The notes under the pieces are model-generated. The model saw nothing but the letters and a program-made list of their open reading frames with translations. It was not told where the DNA came from and made no database searches. The position numbers and the translations under genes are program-made. A stretch of 64,000 nt of DNA. It comes from Xanthobacter agilis. Lineage in GTDB: Bacteria; Pseudomonadota; Alphaproteobacteria; Rhizobiales; Xanthobacteraceae. Positions 9,231 through 18,810 of the stretch are shown piece after piece (the first letter of the stretch is position 1; every line of letters starts with the position of its first letter). The stretch is taken from NCBI RefSeq assembly GCF_021730435.1, contig NZ_JABWGX010000010.1, positions 1 through 64,000 of the forward strand. The letters are read 5' to 3'.

Positions 9231-10634
9231 ATGCAGAAGCCCCGCAAGCTTTACGTAAAATCCTTCGGATGCCAGATGAACGTCTACGATTCCCAGCGTA
9301 TGGCGGACACCCTGGCGCGCGAGGGCTATGTGGAGACGCAGGAGCCGGCCGACGCCGACCTCGTCATTCTCAACACATGCCACATCCGCGAGAAGGCCGC
9401 CGAAAAGGTCTATTCGGAGCTGGGGCGCCTGCGCAAAGCAAAGCAGGAGGCGGGTTCCGACACCATGATCGCGGTAGCCGGCTGCGTCGCCCAGGCCGAG
9501 GGCGCCGAGATCATGCGCCGCGCCCCGGTGGTGGACCTCGTGGTCGGCCCCCAGAGCTACCATCGCCTGCCCGAGCTGCTGGCCGAGGCGAAGACTGGCA
9601 AGCGCATGGTCGACACCGATTTTCCGGTGGACGACAAATTCGACCACCTGCCCGCGCCGAGCCGCGCCGCCACCCGCTCCCGCGGGCCGGCCGCCTTCGT
9701 CACCGTGCAGGAAGGCTGCGACAAGTTCTGCACGTTCTGCGTGGTGCCCTACACGCGTGGCGCCGAGATGTCGCGCCCGGTGGCCAAGATCGTCGATGAA
9801 GCCACCCGGCTGGTGGACCAGGGCGTGCGCGAGATCACCCTCATCGGCCAGAACGTCAACGCCTTCCACGGGACGGGCGAAGACGGCGCCACCTGGGGCT
9901 TGGCCCGGCTGCTGGAGCGGCTCGCCCGGATCGAGGGCCTCGCCCGGCTGCGCTACACCACCTCCCATCCGCGCGACATGGACGATGCGCTGATTGCCGC
10001 CCATCGCGACCTGCCGCAGCTCATGCCCTATCTGCATCTGCCGGTGCAGTCCGGCTCCGACCGGATCCTGGCCGCCATGAACCGCAAGCACGGGCGCGAG
10101 GACTTCTTCGCCATCGTCGCGAAAATGCGCGCCGCGCGGCCGGATCTGGCCCTGTCCTCCGACTTCATCGTCGGCTTCCCCGGCGAGACCGACGCCGATT
10201 TCGCGGACACCATGGACTTGGTGCACCAAGCCCGCTTCGCCAGCGCCTATTCCTTCAAATATAGCCCGCGGCCGGGCACGCCCGCCGCCGACCACGCCGC
10301 CCAGGTGCCGGAAGAGCTGAAGGCGGAACGCCTCGCGCTCCTGCAAAAGGAGCTGGAAGCCTCCAAGGCCGCCTTCGACGCCGCCTGCCGCGGTCGCACC
10401 TTCGACATCCTGCTGGAGAAACCGGGTCGGCAGCCGGGCCAGCTCATCGGCCGTTCACCCTACCTTCAGAGCGTGGTCGTGAACAACCCGCCCGCCCCGA
10501 TCGGCGACATCATCACCGTCACCATCACCGACGTGGGCCCCAACAGCCTCGCCGGCCGCTGCGACGCGCGCGCCGCCTCGGACATCGCCCCTTCCCGTGG
10601 TTCGGCGGCCCAACCGGCGCCTTTGGAGGCTTAG
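9231..10634 (+). CDS. miaB: tRNA-2-methylthio-N6-dimethylallyladenosine synthase
   Basis: A 467-residue radical-SAM methylthiotransferase. The N-terminal UPF0004 domain has its three cluster cysteines (C14, C50, C85). The radical-SAM cluster motif CDKFCTFC is at residues 163-170 and a TRAM domain is at the C-terminus. MiaB adds the methylthio group to i6A37 in tRNAs reading UNN codons. It starts the classical miaB-phoH-ybeY-tlyC-lnt order, with phoH only 3 bp downstream. Length and motifs are fully typical. Confidence 0.96.
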   Translation: MQKPRKLYVKSFGCQMNVYDSQRMADTLAREGYVETQEPADADLVILNTCHIREKAAEKVYSELGRLRKAKQEAGSDTMIAVAGCVAQAEGAEIMRRAPVVDLVVGPQSYHRLPELLAEAKTGKRMVDTDFPVDDKFDHLPAPSRAATRSRGPAAFVTVQEGCDKFCTFCVVPYTRGAEMSRPVAKIVDEATRLVDQGVREITLIGQNVNAFHGTGEDGATWGLARLLERLARIEGLARLRYTTSHPRDMDDALIAAHRDLPQLMPYLHLPVQSGSDRILAAMNRKHGREDFFAIVAKMRAARPDLALSSDFIVGFPGETDADFADTMDLVHQARFASAYSFKYSPRPGTPAADHAAQVPEELKAERLALLQKELEASKAAFDAACRGRTFDILLEKPGRQPGQLIGRSPYLQSVVVNNPPAPIGDIITVTITDVGPNSLAGRCDARAASDIAPSRGSAAQPAPLEA

Positions 10635-10637
10635 AGC

Positions 10638-11717
10638 TTGCGCAGACCCGGCAGCGACCGCCCCGATCGTCCCGCGACCGGCCCCACCCCCGCGGCGGTG
10701 AAGGCCCCCTGGGCCGCAGCGGAAGACGAAGTCCCCACCCATGTGGTGCTCGCCTTCGACGACAACCGCCTCGCCACCCAGCTCTTCGGTCATTACGGGC
10801 GCAACCTCGCCCTGATCGAGCGCAAGCTGGGCGTGAAGGCCGATTCGCGCGGCAATCACGTCACCCTCGAAGGCGGCCGCGAGGGCTGCGAGCAGGCGCG
10901 TGCGGTGTTGGAGCACCTCTATGAGGCGCTCAGAAAGGGCCGCGACATTGCCCAAGGGGATGTGGACGGGGCGATTCGAGAAGTGACCTCGCAAGGCTCC
11001 CTGTTCGACTTCGATCCGGCGGCCCAGCGCCAGTCCTTCGACGAGATCCAGCTCCGGCGCCGCCCGGTGCGTGCGCGCACCCCGGCGCAGGATGCCTATA
11101 TCCGCGCCCTCAAACGGCATACCCTGGTGTTCGGGGTGGGTCCCGCCGGCACCGGCAAGACCTGGCTGGCGGTGGCCTATGCGGTGCACCTGCTGGAGCG
11201 GCGCATGGTGGACCGCATCATCCTGTCCCGGCCAGCGGTGGAAGCCGGCGAGCGGCTCGGCTTCCTGCCCGGCGACATGAAGGAAAAGGTCGATCCGTAC
11301 CTGCGACCGATCTACGACGCCCTGAACGACCTGATGGACCGCGCGTTCGTGGAACGGGCGCTGCAATCGGGCGAGATCGAGATCGCGCCGCTCGCGTTCA
11401 TGCGTGGGCGCACGCTCTCCAACGCCGCCGTGATCCTGGACGAGGCGCAGAACGCCACCTCCATGCAGATGAAGATGTTTTTGACCCGCCTCGGCGAAAA
11501 CTCGCACATGATCGTCACCGGCGATCCGAGCCAGACCGACCTGCCCGGCGCCCAGGTTTCGGGCCTTGCGGAAGCGGTGGGCCTGCTCGGTGGCGTGGAG
11601 GGCATTGGCGTGTGCACCTTCAAGGCCGAGGACGTGGTGCGCCATGAGCTGGTCGGACGCATCGTCGCCGCTTATGAGCAGGCGAGCGCCCCGCGCAATC
11701 TCAGGATCGAGGGCTGA
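10638..11717 (+). CDS. PhoH-like ATPase
   Basis: A 359-residue protein with an N-terminal KH-like segment (about residues 35-110) and a PhoH ATPase domain. Walker A GPAGTGKTWLAV is at about residue 170 and Walker B-like VILDEAQNA near 270. The start is a TTG 3 bp after the miaB stop, the only in-frame start that leaves the N-terminal domain complete; a GAGCTTGC context offers little Shine-Dalgarno signal, which suits translational coupling. PhoH (YbeZ) works with YbeY in rRNA maturation and RNA quality control, and ybeY follows after 3 bp. Confidence 0.9.
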   Translation: MRRPGSDRPDRPATGPTPAAVKAPWAAAEDEVPTHVVLAFDDNRLATQLFGHYGRNLALIERKLGVKADSRGNHVTLEGGREGCEQARAVLEHLYEALRKGRDIAQGDVDGAIREVTSQGSLFDFDPAAQRQSFDEIQLRRRPVRARTPAQDAYIRALKRHTLVFGVGPAGTGKTWLAVAYAVHLLERRMVDRIILSRPAVEAGERLGFLPGDMKEKVDPYLRPIYDALNDLMDRAFVERALQSGEIEIAPLAFMRGRTLSNAAVILDEAQNATSMQMKMFLTRLGENSHMIVTGDPSQTDLPGAQVSGLAEAVGLLGGVEGIGVCTFKAEDVVRHELVGRIVAAYEQASAPRNLRIEG

Positions 11718-11720
11718 GCC

Positions 11721-12242
11721 ATGCCGGATACCGACGCCCTGCCGCCCGACGCCGTCGAGATCGACGTGCTGGTGGAAGTCCCCCTGTGGTCCGCCCTCCC
11801 CGATGCCGAGGGCATCGCGGTGGGGGCCGCGCTGGCGGCGCTCGCCGCGGTGAGCGAGGAGGTGCCCGCCCCCGCGGAAATGAGCATCACCCTCACCGAC
11901 GATGCCCACATCCAGGTGCTGAACCGCGAGTGGCGCGACATCGACAAGCCCACCAACGTCCTGTCCTTCCCGGCCCCGGACCTGCCGGACGATGTGGACG
12001 ACGCCCCCCAGCCCCTCGGCGACGTCATCGTCGCCTATGAGACGCTGACGCGGGAGGCCGAGCTGGAAGGCAAGGTGGTGGCACACCATCTCACCCATCT
12101 GGTGGTGCATGGAACCCTGCACCTGCTAGGGTACGACCATCTCGACGACGACGAAGCAGAAGAAATGGAGGGCTTGGAGCGCCAGATCCTCGACGGGCTC
12201 GGGATCGATGATCCCTACCGCCTGCCGCAGGACGGTGGCTAA
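11721..12242 (+). CDS. ybeY: Endoribonuclease YbeY (rRNA maturation factor)
   Basis: A 173-residue metalloprotein. The zinc-site signature HxxxHxxxxxH is visible in HHLTHLVVHGTLHLLGYDH near residues 114-132. YbeY takes part in 16S rRNA 3'-end processing and ribosome quality control. It is tightly spaced between phoH and tlyC. The N-terminal acidic segment (about 25 residues) is slightly longer than in E. coli, as is usual in rhizobial homologues. Confidence 0.94.
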   Translation: MPDTDALPPDAVEIDVLVEVPLWSALPDAEGIAVGAALAALAAVSEEVPAPAEMSITLTDDAHIQVLNREWRDIDKPTNVLSFPAPDLPDDVDDAPQPLGDVIVAYETLTREAELEGKVVAHHLTHLVVHGTLHLLGYDHLDDDEAEEMEGLERQILDGLGIDDPYRLPQDGG

Positions 12243-12257
12243 AGCTGAAGAGAGGCC

Positions 12258-13232
12258 ATGGCCAACACCGACCAACCGACCGAGACCAGCTCCGCGGAGC
12301 CGCAAAGTTTTCTCGATCGATTGCGTGCCCTCCTCGGCACGTTCCGACCGCACGGCTCACTCCGCACAGATCTGACGGAGGTGCTGGACGCGGCGAGCGC
12401 GCCCGGGGAGGACAGCGAGTTCACGCCCGCCGAACGCAAGATGTTGCGCAACATCCTGCATCTGAAGGAGGTGGGCATCGGCGACATCATGGTGCCCCGC
12501 GCCGAGATTGTTGCCGTGCGCAAGGACATCTCCCTGGGCGAGTTGCTCAAGGTCTTCGTGTCCGACGCCCATTCGCGGCTCGTGGTCTATGACGAGACCC
12601 TCGACGACCCGGTGGGCATGGTGCATCTGCGCGACCTCATCGCCTTCGTCGCCAGCGGCATCGCGTCGAGCGCGCCCGGCGCCAAGCTCGATCTCTCGGC
12701 GGTCGATCTCGACCGCACCCTGGAAGACGCCGGCCTCACCCGCCGCCTGCTCTATGTGCCGCCCTCCATGCCGGCGGTGGACCTGCTCGTGTCCATGCAG
12801 GCGGCGCGCACGCACCTTGCGCTGGTGATCGACGAATACGGCGGCACCGATGGCCTCGTCTCCATCGAGGATGTGGTGGAGGAGATCGTCGGCGAGATCG
12901 AGGACGAGCATGACGACACCGCCGAGAGCCGGCTCGAGGTGCAGCCCGACGGCAGCTTCATGGTGGACGCCCGGGCCCCGCTCGAATCGGTGGTGGAGGT
13001 GCTGGGCCCCGGCTTCGCCTCGGAAGAGGAGCTGGAGGAGGTGGACAGCCTCGGCGGCCTGGTGGTTCGGCTCGCCGCGCGCGTGCCCCAGGAAGGGGAG
13101 GTCATCACTTTGCCGGGTCAATACCAACTTGAGGTTGTGGAGGCCGATCCTCGCCGGGTGAAGAAGCTGCGCATCATTCCGCCGGCGCGGCCCGGTGTCC
13201 GGGAAGACGCGGTGGCCGCCGGCGACGCATGA
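12258..13232 (+). CDS. tlyC: Hemolysin C/CorC-family CBS-domain protein
   Basis: A 324-residue protein made of paired CBS domains (about residues 75-205, starting IMVPRAEIVAV) and a C-terminal CorC/HlyC transporter-associated domain (about 225-310). The N-terminal DUF21 membrane domain is absent, so this is the short soluble CorC/TlyC form, implicated in magnesium/cobalt efflux control or membrane association rather than haemolysis. It belongs to the ybeY-tlyC-lnt run, with 15 bp to ybeY. The substrate is not known from sequence. Confidence 0.88.
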   Translation: MANTDQPTETSSAEPQSFLDRLRALLGTFRPHGSLRTDLTEVLDAASAPGEDSEFTPAERKMLRNILHLKEVGIGDIMVPRAEIVAVRKDISLGELLKVFVSDAHSRLVVYDETLDDPVGMVHLRDLIAFVASGIASSAPGAKLDLSAVDLDRTLEDAGLTRRLLYVPPSMPAVDLLVSMQAARTHLALVIDEYGGTDGLVSIEDVVEEIVGEIEDEHDDTAESRLEVQPDGSFMVDARAPLESVVEVLGPGFASEEELEEVDSLGGLVVRLAARVPQEGEVITLPGQYQLEVVEADPRRVKKLRIIPPARPGVREDAVAAGDA

Positions 13233-13332
13233 CACAGCGGTTGCTCCCGGCGGGCGCGGGGACCGGCCGCCCGGATGAGGTGGCGCCTTGGGCCGCCGCG
13301 AAAACGTGCGCCATGTACCGAGGGGCGCCCGC

Positions 13333-14991
13333 ATGACCATTGCGCCGCCGCTGTCGCCCGCCGCTACCGGCGCCCCGATGACCGGACCGGTCCGGCGGCT
13401 CGCTTCACGGCTGCGGGGCCTGCGCGACCTGTCCGGCTGGCGGCGCGCCGCTGCCGCCATGGTCGCGGGCGCGTTCGGCGCGCTCGCCATGCCCCCGTTC
13501 GGCGTGTGGCCGGCTCTCGCGGTCAGCTTTCCGGTGCTGGTGCTGCTGCTGGACGGGACCCGCGGTCGCCTCTGGCCGGGGCTCAAGGCGGCCGCCGGCA
13601 TCGGCTGGGCCTTCGGCTTCGGCTATTTCCTGGCCTCCCTGTGGTGGATCGGCGCCGCCTTCCTGGTGGAAGCCGATGTCTTCGCCTGGCTCCTGCCGTT
13701 CGCCGTTCTCGCCATGCCCGCCGGGCTCGGCCTGTTCACCGCCTTCGGCGCGGTTCTGGCCCGGCTGCTGTGGTCCGAGGGGCCGTTGCGGCTGTTCGCC
13801 TTCGCCTTCGCCTTCACCACCGCCGAATGGCTGCGCGGGCATGTGCTCACCGGCTTTCCGTGGAACACCTTCGGCTATGCGTTCGCCCAATGGCTGCCGC
13901 TGACGCAGAGCGCGGCGCTGGTAGGCGCCTATGGTCTGACCTTCTTCGCGCTGCTGCTGCTGGCAACACCGGTGCTTACCCTCAGCCGGCGCCGGTGGGA
14001 ACGCGCGGGCATCTTGGCGGCGGCGCTGCTGATCGCCACCGCGGCCGCCTGGGGCGCCACCCGCCTGAACGCGGAGACGCCCCGGTTCGTGCCCGACGTG
14101 CGGTTGCGGATCATGCAGCCCGACCTGCCGCAGGACCAGAAGTTCAATTACAGCCGGCGGCAGGACGTCCTGGCCAGCTATCTGACCCAGAGCGCGGAGG
14201 CGTCAGCGACCTATCCCAACGGCCTTCAGGACGTCACCGTCCTGATCTGGCCCGAAAGCGCCCTGCCCTTCATCTATGAGCGCGAGCCGTGGGCCGCCGC
14301 GGCGATCGCCGCCACCCTTCCGGCCAACGTCACCCTGGTGACCGGCGCGGTGCGCTACGGGGCGCCGCCGAAAGGCCAGCATTCCCCGTTCTTCAATTCC
14401 GTCCGGGTGATCGACCACGATGGAAACGTGCTGCGCAGCACCGACAAGTCCCACCTTGTTCCGTTCGGCGAATACTTGCCCTTGCAGGATGTTCTCGAAC
14501 AGCTCGGTGTGGAACAACTCACGCGTGTGCGTGGAGGATTTTCAGCGGCGGGCGCGCTGCGCGCCCTGGAGGTGCCCGGCCTGCCCCGCGTCGCGCCATT
14601 GGTATGTTACGAAATTATCTTTCCGGGCAATGTGATTCCCCAAGGGGAAAGGCCGCAAGTGCTTCTCAATCTGACGAATGACGGATGGTTCGGATTGACC
14701 CCTGGACCCTACCAGCACTTTGTTCAGGCACGCTTGCGGGCGGTCGAGGAGGGCCTGCCGCTGGTGCGTGCCGCGAACACCGGCATCTCTGCAATCATCG
14801 ACCCCATGGGGCGAATCGTCGCAATGGGACAACTCGGTGCGCGCACCCTGGTGGACGGGCCCCTTCCCCAAGCCCTGGAAACACTTCCCCTTGCTGCGGT
14901 GCATGCCAAACTGGTCCTATTGTGGGTGCAATTTTCCAGTCTTCTCCTTGCGCTGTTACCTCTCGCAGGGCGTATTGCACGCAAAAGTTGA
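13333..14991 (+). CDS. lnt: Apolipoprotein N-acyltransferase
   Basis: A 552-residue inner-membrane enzyme that adds the third acyl chain to lipoproteins. The N-terminal half has about seven membrane helices. The C-terminal half is a nitrilase-like domain with the catalytic Glu in IWPESALPF, Lys in STDKSHLVPFGEYLP, and Cys in PLVCYEIIFPG. I chose ATG 13333; a TTG at 13288 and ATG 13378 are alternatives. The gene follows tlyC by about 100 bp and is the last of the miaB-lnt block. Confidence 0.93.
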   Translation: MTIAPPLSPAATGAPMTGPVRRLASRLRGLRDLSGWRRAAAAMVAGAFGALAMPPFGVWPALAVSFPVLVLLLDGTRGRLWPGLKAAAGIGWAFGFGYFLASLWWIGAAFLVEADVFAWLLPFAVLAMPAGLGLFTAFGAVLARLLWSEGPLRLFAFAFAFTTAEWLRGHVLTGFPWNTFGYAFAQWLPLTQSAALVGAYGLTFFALLLLATPVLTLSRRRWERAGILAAALLIATAAAWGATRLNAETPRFVPDVRLRIMQPDLPQDQKFNYSRRQDVLASYLTQSAEASATYPNGLQDVTVLIWPESALPFIYEREPWAAAAIAATLPANVTLVTGAVRYGAPPKGQHSPFFNSVRVIDHDGNVLRSTDKSHLVPFGEYLPLQDVLEQLGVEQLTRVRGGFSAAGALRALEVPGLPRVAPLVCYEIIFPGNVIPQGERPQVLLNLTNDGWFGLTPGPYQHFVQARLRAVEEGLPLVRAANTGISAIIDPMGRIVAMGQLGARTLVDGPLPQALETLPLAAVHAKLVLLWVQFSSLLLALLPLAGRIARKS

Positions 14992-15089
14992 TCGACGCTT
15001 TCCCGTTGTGTGCCTATGTTCGCCGTCAATCAGGGCAGCCTTCGCATTGCGAAGTCAAAATACTCTTTTCCGACATAGCCGGAGAGACC

Positions 15090-15503
15090 ATGGCCAAGAA
15101 GGCGCCGAACCCTATCGATAAACATGTTGGCTCGCGCGTGCGGATGCGTCGAATGATGATCAGCATGAGCCAAGAGAAACTGGGTGAGCACCTCGGCATC
15201 ACGTTTCAGCAGATCCAGAAGTACGAGAAGGGGACCAACCGCATCGGGGCGAGCCGATTGCAGCAGATCTCCATCACGCTGGGCGTGCCCGTGGCGTTCT
15301 TTTTTGAAGGAGCCCCCACCGTGGGGCCTGAAAGCGACGGTGTCGCGGAGGCGCAGTCCCCCGCATACGTGTCGGATTTTCTGGCCACATCGGACGGGCT
15401 CGCTCTCACCCGTAACTTCATGCGCATCTCGGACGCACGCGTCCGTCGGCGCATCGTAGATCTCGTCATCGCCATCGCCGGCGAGGCCGAACCGACCACC
15501 TGA
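15090..15503 (+). CDS. XRE-family helix-turn-helix regulator
   Basis: A 137-residue protein from ATG 15090. The HTH_3 domain occupies about residues 12-66 (MSQEKLGEHLGITFQQIQKY then EKGTNRIGASRLQQISITL). A C-terminal helical tail follows. A regulator of this type between lnt and metK is conserved in Hyphomicrobiales. It probably recognises a nearby operator. A 6-bp hairpin (CGTTCG/CGAACG, 15504-15521) starts exactly at its stop. The target genes are unknown; the adjacent metK is an obvious candidate but this is not shown. Confidence 0.88.
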   Translation: MAKKAPNPIDKHVGSRVRMRRMMISMSQEKLGEHLGITFQQIQKYEKGTNRIGASRLQQISITLGVPVAFFFEGAPTVGPESDGVAEAQSPAYVSDFLATSDGLALTRNFMRISDARVRRRIVDLVIAIAGEAEPTT

Positions 15504-15608
15504 CGTTCGATTTGACGAACGCCGTTGCCTCGGTGATCTTGACCGCACCCCGCCGCGTTGCGAAAAGCAACAACCGCAACGCGGTGCGGGCGCAAGAAGG
15601 GTCAAAAC
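15504..15608 (+). promoter_or_regulatory. Structured metK leader
   Basis: A CGGTGATCTTGACCG segment (15531-15545) can form a 4-bp stem. It runs into a long hairpin with a perfect 10-bp stem (15553-15562 with 15575-15584) and an outer CCGCA/TGCGG extension. The TCTTG in the first loop can also pair with CAAGA just before the ribosome site AAGAAGG. That gives a possible switch between alternative pairings controlling metK translation. The 5' part resembles alphaproteobacterial SAM-II leaders, but their conserved GCTAAA is missing. I therefore call only a candidate leader. Confidence 0.45.
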
Positions 15609-16802
15609 ATGGCGCGTCAATCCTACCTTTTCACGAGTGAATCCGTGTCCGAAGGGCATCCGGACAAGGTGTGCGACCGCATCTCCGACGAGGTGGTGGA
15701 TACGTTCTTCCGAACCGCAGAGTCCGAGGGCTGGGACCCCACTCAGGTCCGCGTCGCCTGCGAAACCCTTGCGACCACGAACAAAGTCGTGATCGCGGGC
15801 GAGACTCGCGGTCCCTCGACCATCACCCGCGACCTGATCGCCCATGTCGCGCGGCTCGCCATCAGGGACATCGGCTACGAGCAGGCCGGCTTCCACTGGC
15901 AGACCGCCGACATCGACGTGGTGGTGCATTCCCAGTCGGCGGATATCGCCCAGGGCGTGGACATCGCCGGCAACAAGGATGAAGGCGCCGGCGACCAGGG
16001 AATCATGTTCGGCTACGCGGTCCGCGAAACCCCGGAGCTGATGCCCGCCCCCATCTATTACGCCCACAAGATCCTGAAGACCCTGGCCGAAGCCCGCCAT
16101 TCCGGCGCCACCACCGCGCTCGGCCCGGATGCCAAGAGCCAGGTGACCGTGCGCTACGAGAACGGCAAGCCGGCCGGCGTGACGCAGATCGTGCTCTCCA
16201 CCCAGCACCTGGATGAGCACCTGTCGTCCCAGGACGTGCGCGCCATCGTCGAACCCTACATCCGCTCCACCCTGCCCGATGGCTGGATCTCCAAGGAGAC
16301 GGTCTGGCACGTCAATCCCACCGGCAAGTTCGTGATCGGCGGACCCGACGGCGACACCGGCCTCACCGGCCGCAAGATCATCGTGGACACTTACGGCGGC
16401 GCGGCGCCCCACGGCGGCGGCGCCTTTTCCGGCAAGGATCCCACCAAGGTGGACCGCTCCGCCGCCTATGCTGCCCGCTACCTCGCCAAGAATGTGGTCG
16501 CCGCCGGCCTTGCCGATCGCGCCACCATTCAGCTCGCCTATGCCATCGGCGTCTCCGACCCGCTCGCGGTCTATGTGGACCTGCACGGCACCGGCCAGGT
16601 GGACGAGGCCAAGCTCGAAGTGGTGCTGCGGGAAGCGGTCAATCTGCGGCCGCGCGGCATCCGCGAGCATTTCGGCCTGTGCAAGCCCATCTATGCCCGC
16701 ACCGCCTCCTACGGCCATTTCGGCCGCCCCCCGGAGGCCGATGGCGGCTTCTCCTGGGAAAAGACCGACATCGTGGATGCGCTGAAGTCCGCCTTCGCCT
16801 GA
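15609..16802 (+). CDS. metK: S-adenosylmethionine synthetase
   Basis: A 397-residue enzyme that makes S-adenosylmethionine from methionine and ATP. Landmarks are [18 protein letters not shown] at the N-terminus, [12 protein letters not shown], and [19 protein letters not shown]. The length is typical. The start ATG at 15609 has AAGAAGG upstream. The neighbouring trmB product uses SAM as methyl donor, as do MiaB and RsmG elsewhere in the window. A hairpin downstream (16838-16861) probably ends the transcript. Confidence 0.97.
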   Translation: MARQSYLFTSESVSEGHPDKVCDRISDEVVDTFFRTAESEGWDPTQVRVACETLATTNKVVIAGETRGPSTITRDLIAHVARLAIRDIGYEQAGFHWQTADIDVVVHSQSADIAQGVDIAGNKDEGAGDQGIMFGYAVRETPELMPAPIYYAHKILKTLAEARHSGATTALGPDAKSQVTVRYENGKPAGVTQIVLSTQHLDEHLSSQDVRAIVEPYIRSTLPDGWISKETVWHVNPTGKFVIGGPDGDTGLTGRKIIVDTYGGAAPHGGGAFSGKDPTKVDRSAAYAARYLAKNVVAAGLADRATIQLAYAIGVSDPLAVYVDLHGTGQVDEAKLEVVLREAVNLRPRGIREHFGLCKPIYARTASYGHFGRPPEADGGFSWEKTDIVDALKSAFA

Positions 16803-16837
16803 GCCGGCGCGACGTCAGCTCCACCCCTGGGGCAACC

Positions 16838-16869
16838 ATGGCCGGGCCGCGTCCCGGCCATGTGCGTTT
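16838..16869 (+). terminator. Terminator-like hairpin after metK
   Basis: A perfect 9-bp stem, ATGGCCGGG (16838-16846) with CCCGGCCAT (16853-16861), has a 6-nt loop and a short T run (GCGTTTA) after it. Confidence 0.55.
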
Positions 16870-16925
16870 ATGCCAAACATCCTTGGCCGACCCTTTCGGC
16901 GCCGGTCAAGGACCGGGGCCGATGG
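16868..16925 (+). repeat. Intergenic hairpin repeat, copy 1
   Basis: Begins TTATGCCAAA and ends GACCGGGGCCGATGG, the same two blocks as the element at 60133-60210. A stem CCGGTC (16902-16907) / GACCGG (16911-16916) precedes the conserved 3' block. An outer pairing CCTTGGCC/GGTCAAGG is also possible. It lies between metK and trmB, downstream of the metK terminator. Confidence 0.6.
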
Positions 16926-17145
16926 TCTGAGAGCGATCCACATCCGCGCCCCGACGTTTGGGTGCGAAGACAGGTGGCGTGAACCGTGGCATCGACCGGT
17001 CCGGGGACGCCCGCCTTGCCCTCGCCCACCCGGCACGCCCATGCTATCGCCTCGCCCGCGGGATCCGGCGCGCCGAAGGCACCGGGTCCAGGCATCCCCA
17101 CCGATCCCTTCCGTGCCGCAGCGGCCGCACGACGAGAGTTCCAGC

Positions 17146-17856
17146 TTGGCCAATCCCGATATTCGCCCGTCCGCATCTGATCCGCTGAGCCCCGGCGCCT
17201 TCTACGGGCGGCGGGTCGGCAAGGCGCTGCGCGCCACCCAGCAGGACGCCATCACGCGCCTGCTGCCCCGGTACCGCTTCACCCTGGAAGACGCGCAGGC
17301 ACCCGAGCGCCTGTTTTCCGCCCCGCCGGAAACGCTCTGGCTGGAGATCGGGTTCGGCGGCGGTGAGCATCTGCTCGACCACGCCGCGCGCCGGCCCCAC
17401 ACCGGCTTCCTGGGCGTCGAGCCGTTCCTGAACGGCATGGCGCGCATGCTGGTGGATCTCGAAAAGAGCGGGCGCGACAACATCCGCCTGTTCGATGCGG
17501 ACGCCGCCTTGCTGCTCGATCGGCTCCCGGCGGCGAGCCTTGCGGGCACCGATCTGTTCTATCCCGACCCCTGGCCGAAGACCCGCCATTGGAAGCGCCG
17601 GTTCGTGCGTCCGGACAATCTGGACCGCCTCGCACGGGTCATCACCCCCGGCGGCCTCTTCCGCGTAGCGTCGGACGTGCCCGATTATGTGGGCTGGACC
17701 CTCGCCACCGTGCGCGCCCACGGTGCCTTCCGCTGGACCGCCGGCACCGCCGCCCATTGGACCACGCCCTATCCGGACTGGCCCGGCACCCGCTATGAGG
17801 CGAAAGCCCTGCAGGACGGGCGCATTCCCACCTATCTCACCTTCGTGCGGGCGTGA
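17146..17856 (+). CDS. trmB: tRNA (guanine-N7-)-methyltransferase
   Basis: A 236-residue class I SAM methyltransferase that makes m7G46 in tRNA. The SAM-binding motif is LEIGFGGGEHLLDH. The TrmB motifs FYPDPWPKTRHWKRRF and the C-terminal WPGTRYEAKALQDGR are present. No ATG lies near the homologous N-terminus. The best start is TTG 17146, preceded by GAGAG. The frame continues upstream in shadow-like sequence, so the start is uncertain. In many rhizobia it follows metK, as here. Confidence 0.9.
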   Translation: MANPDIRPSASDPLSPGAFYGRRVGKALRATQQDAITRLLPRYRFTLEDAQAPERLFSAPPETLWLEIGFGGGEHLLDHAARRPHTGFLGVEPFLNGMARMLVDLEKSGRDNIRLFDADAALLLDRLPAASLAGTDLFYPDPWPKTRHWKRRFVRPDNLDRLARVITPGGLFRVASDVPDYVGWTLATVRAHGAFRWTAGTAAHWTTPYPDWPGTRYEAKALQDGRIPTYLTFVRA

Positions 17857-17893
17857 CCTTGTCCCCGGTTGCCCGGCTCCGAAAGGGCGCCCG

Positions 17894-18778
17894 TCAGCGC
17901 CCCTCGCCGGCCGCGGCCAACGCGTCGAGCCCCTCGCGATAGGTGGGGTAGGCGAGTTGCACGCCCAGCGCCGCCTTCAGGCGATGGTTGGACACGCGCT
18001 TGCTGGCGCCCCAGAAGCTGAGCGCCATCGGCGTCATGGTGCGCGCAGCCTCGGCGAACGGGATCGCCGGCGGCGGCGCCAGGCCCAGAAGTCCCGCCCC
18101 ATAGCTCACCGGTTCGCCCGGGGCGGTGGGCAGATCATCCGCCACGTTCAGCACCCCGTCGAACCGCCGGGCCACGACGGCGCCGATCGCCCGGCTGATG
18201 TCCTCCACATGGATCCGGTTGAACACCTGCCCCGGCCGATCGATGATCCGGGCTTCCCCCGCCTGGAGCTGGACCAGCACGTTGCGGCCCGGACCGTAGA
18301 TCCCCGCGAGGCGCAACGCCGCCACCGCCACGCCGTGGCGCCGGCCAAACGCGAACCACGCCGCCTCCGCCGCCAGCCGCCGGTCCAGACGCTCGGTGCC
18401 GGCGCGGGCGGGGCTTGCCTCGTCCACCCACCCTCCTTGATGATCGCCGTAGACGCCAAGAGTCGTCAGATAGATCACCTGCCGCAGCCGGCCGGTGGCC
18501 AGTGCCGCGCCGGCATGGCGCAGCACCGGGTCTCCGGCCGCGTCCGGGGGCGCGGAGACGATCAGCACCTCAGCCTCGGCGAGAGCGGTCGCGAGCGGCA
18601 CCGACAGGCGTTCGCCGTCGAACTGAAAGCCCTCCACCTCCGCCGGCAGGGCGGCGACGCCCGCCGGGGAGCGGGCGGTGGCAATCACCCTCTTGAAGGC
18701 GTCGGGCCGGGTCGCCACCAGATGCCGGGCGCAATAGCCGAAGCCCACCGCCGCGAGAACGGTCATGCCACGCTCCAT
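17894..18778 (-). CDS. NAD(P)-dependent epimerase/dehydratase-like SDR protein
   Basis: A 294-residue Rossmann-fold protein. The N-terminal dinucleotide site AAVGFGYCARHLV is of the atypical-SDR (YeeZ-like) type. Other marks are STLGVYGDH-like YLTTLGVYGDH, and RLAGIYGPGRN further on. The usual catalytic YxxxK is not evident. Start ATG 18778 or, four codons later, 18766. It reads leftward and converges with trmB. The substrate cannot be told. Homologues are often annotated as sugar-nucleotide epimerases but lack proof. Confidence 0.75.
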   Translation of the reverse strand: MERGMTVLAAVGFGYCARHLVATRPDAFKRVIATARSPAGVAALPAEVEGFQFDGERLSVPLATALAEAEVLIVSAPPDAAGDPVLRHAGAALATGRLRQVIYLTTLGVYGDHQGGWVDEASPARAGTERLDRRLAAEAAWFAFGRRHGVAVAALRLAGIYGPGRNVLVQLQAGEARIIDRPGQVFNRIHVEDISRAIGAVVARRFDGVLNVADDLPTAPGEPVSYGAGLLGLAPPPAIPFAEAARTMTPMALSFWGASKRVSNHRLKAALGVQLAYPTYREGLDALAAAGEGR

Positions 18779-18810
18779 GTTTCCACTGGAAACTAATATT
18801 ATTAGCCGAC

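Larger units (their letters stand above)
16803..17145. other. 343-bp gap between metK and trmB
   Basis: No gene is seen. It holds the metK terminator-like hairpin and one copy of an intergenic hairpin repeat (16868-16925). The rest is GC-rich. Confidence 0.6.

Noticed and set aside
15531-15600. A SAM-II riboswitch call for the metK leader
   Set aside because: The 5' CGGTGATCTTGACCG is similar, but the conserved GCTAAA and adjacent A-rich core are absent. I kept it as a candidate structured leader only.
15030-16718. A 562-codon minus-strand frame across xre and metK
   Set aside because: It mirrors metK, which is unmistakable on the plus strand, and shows no domain.
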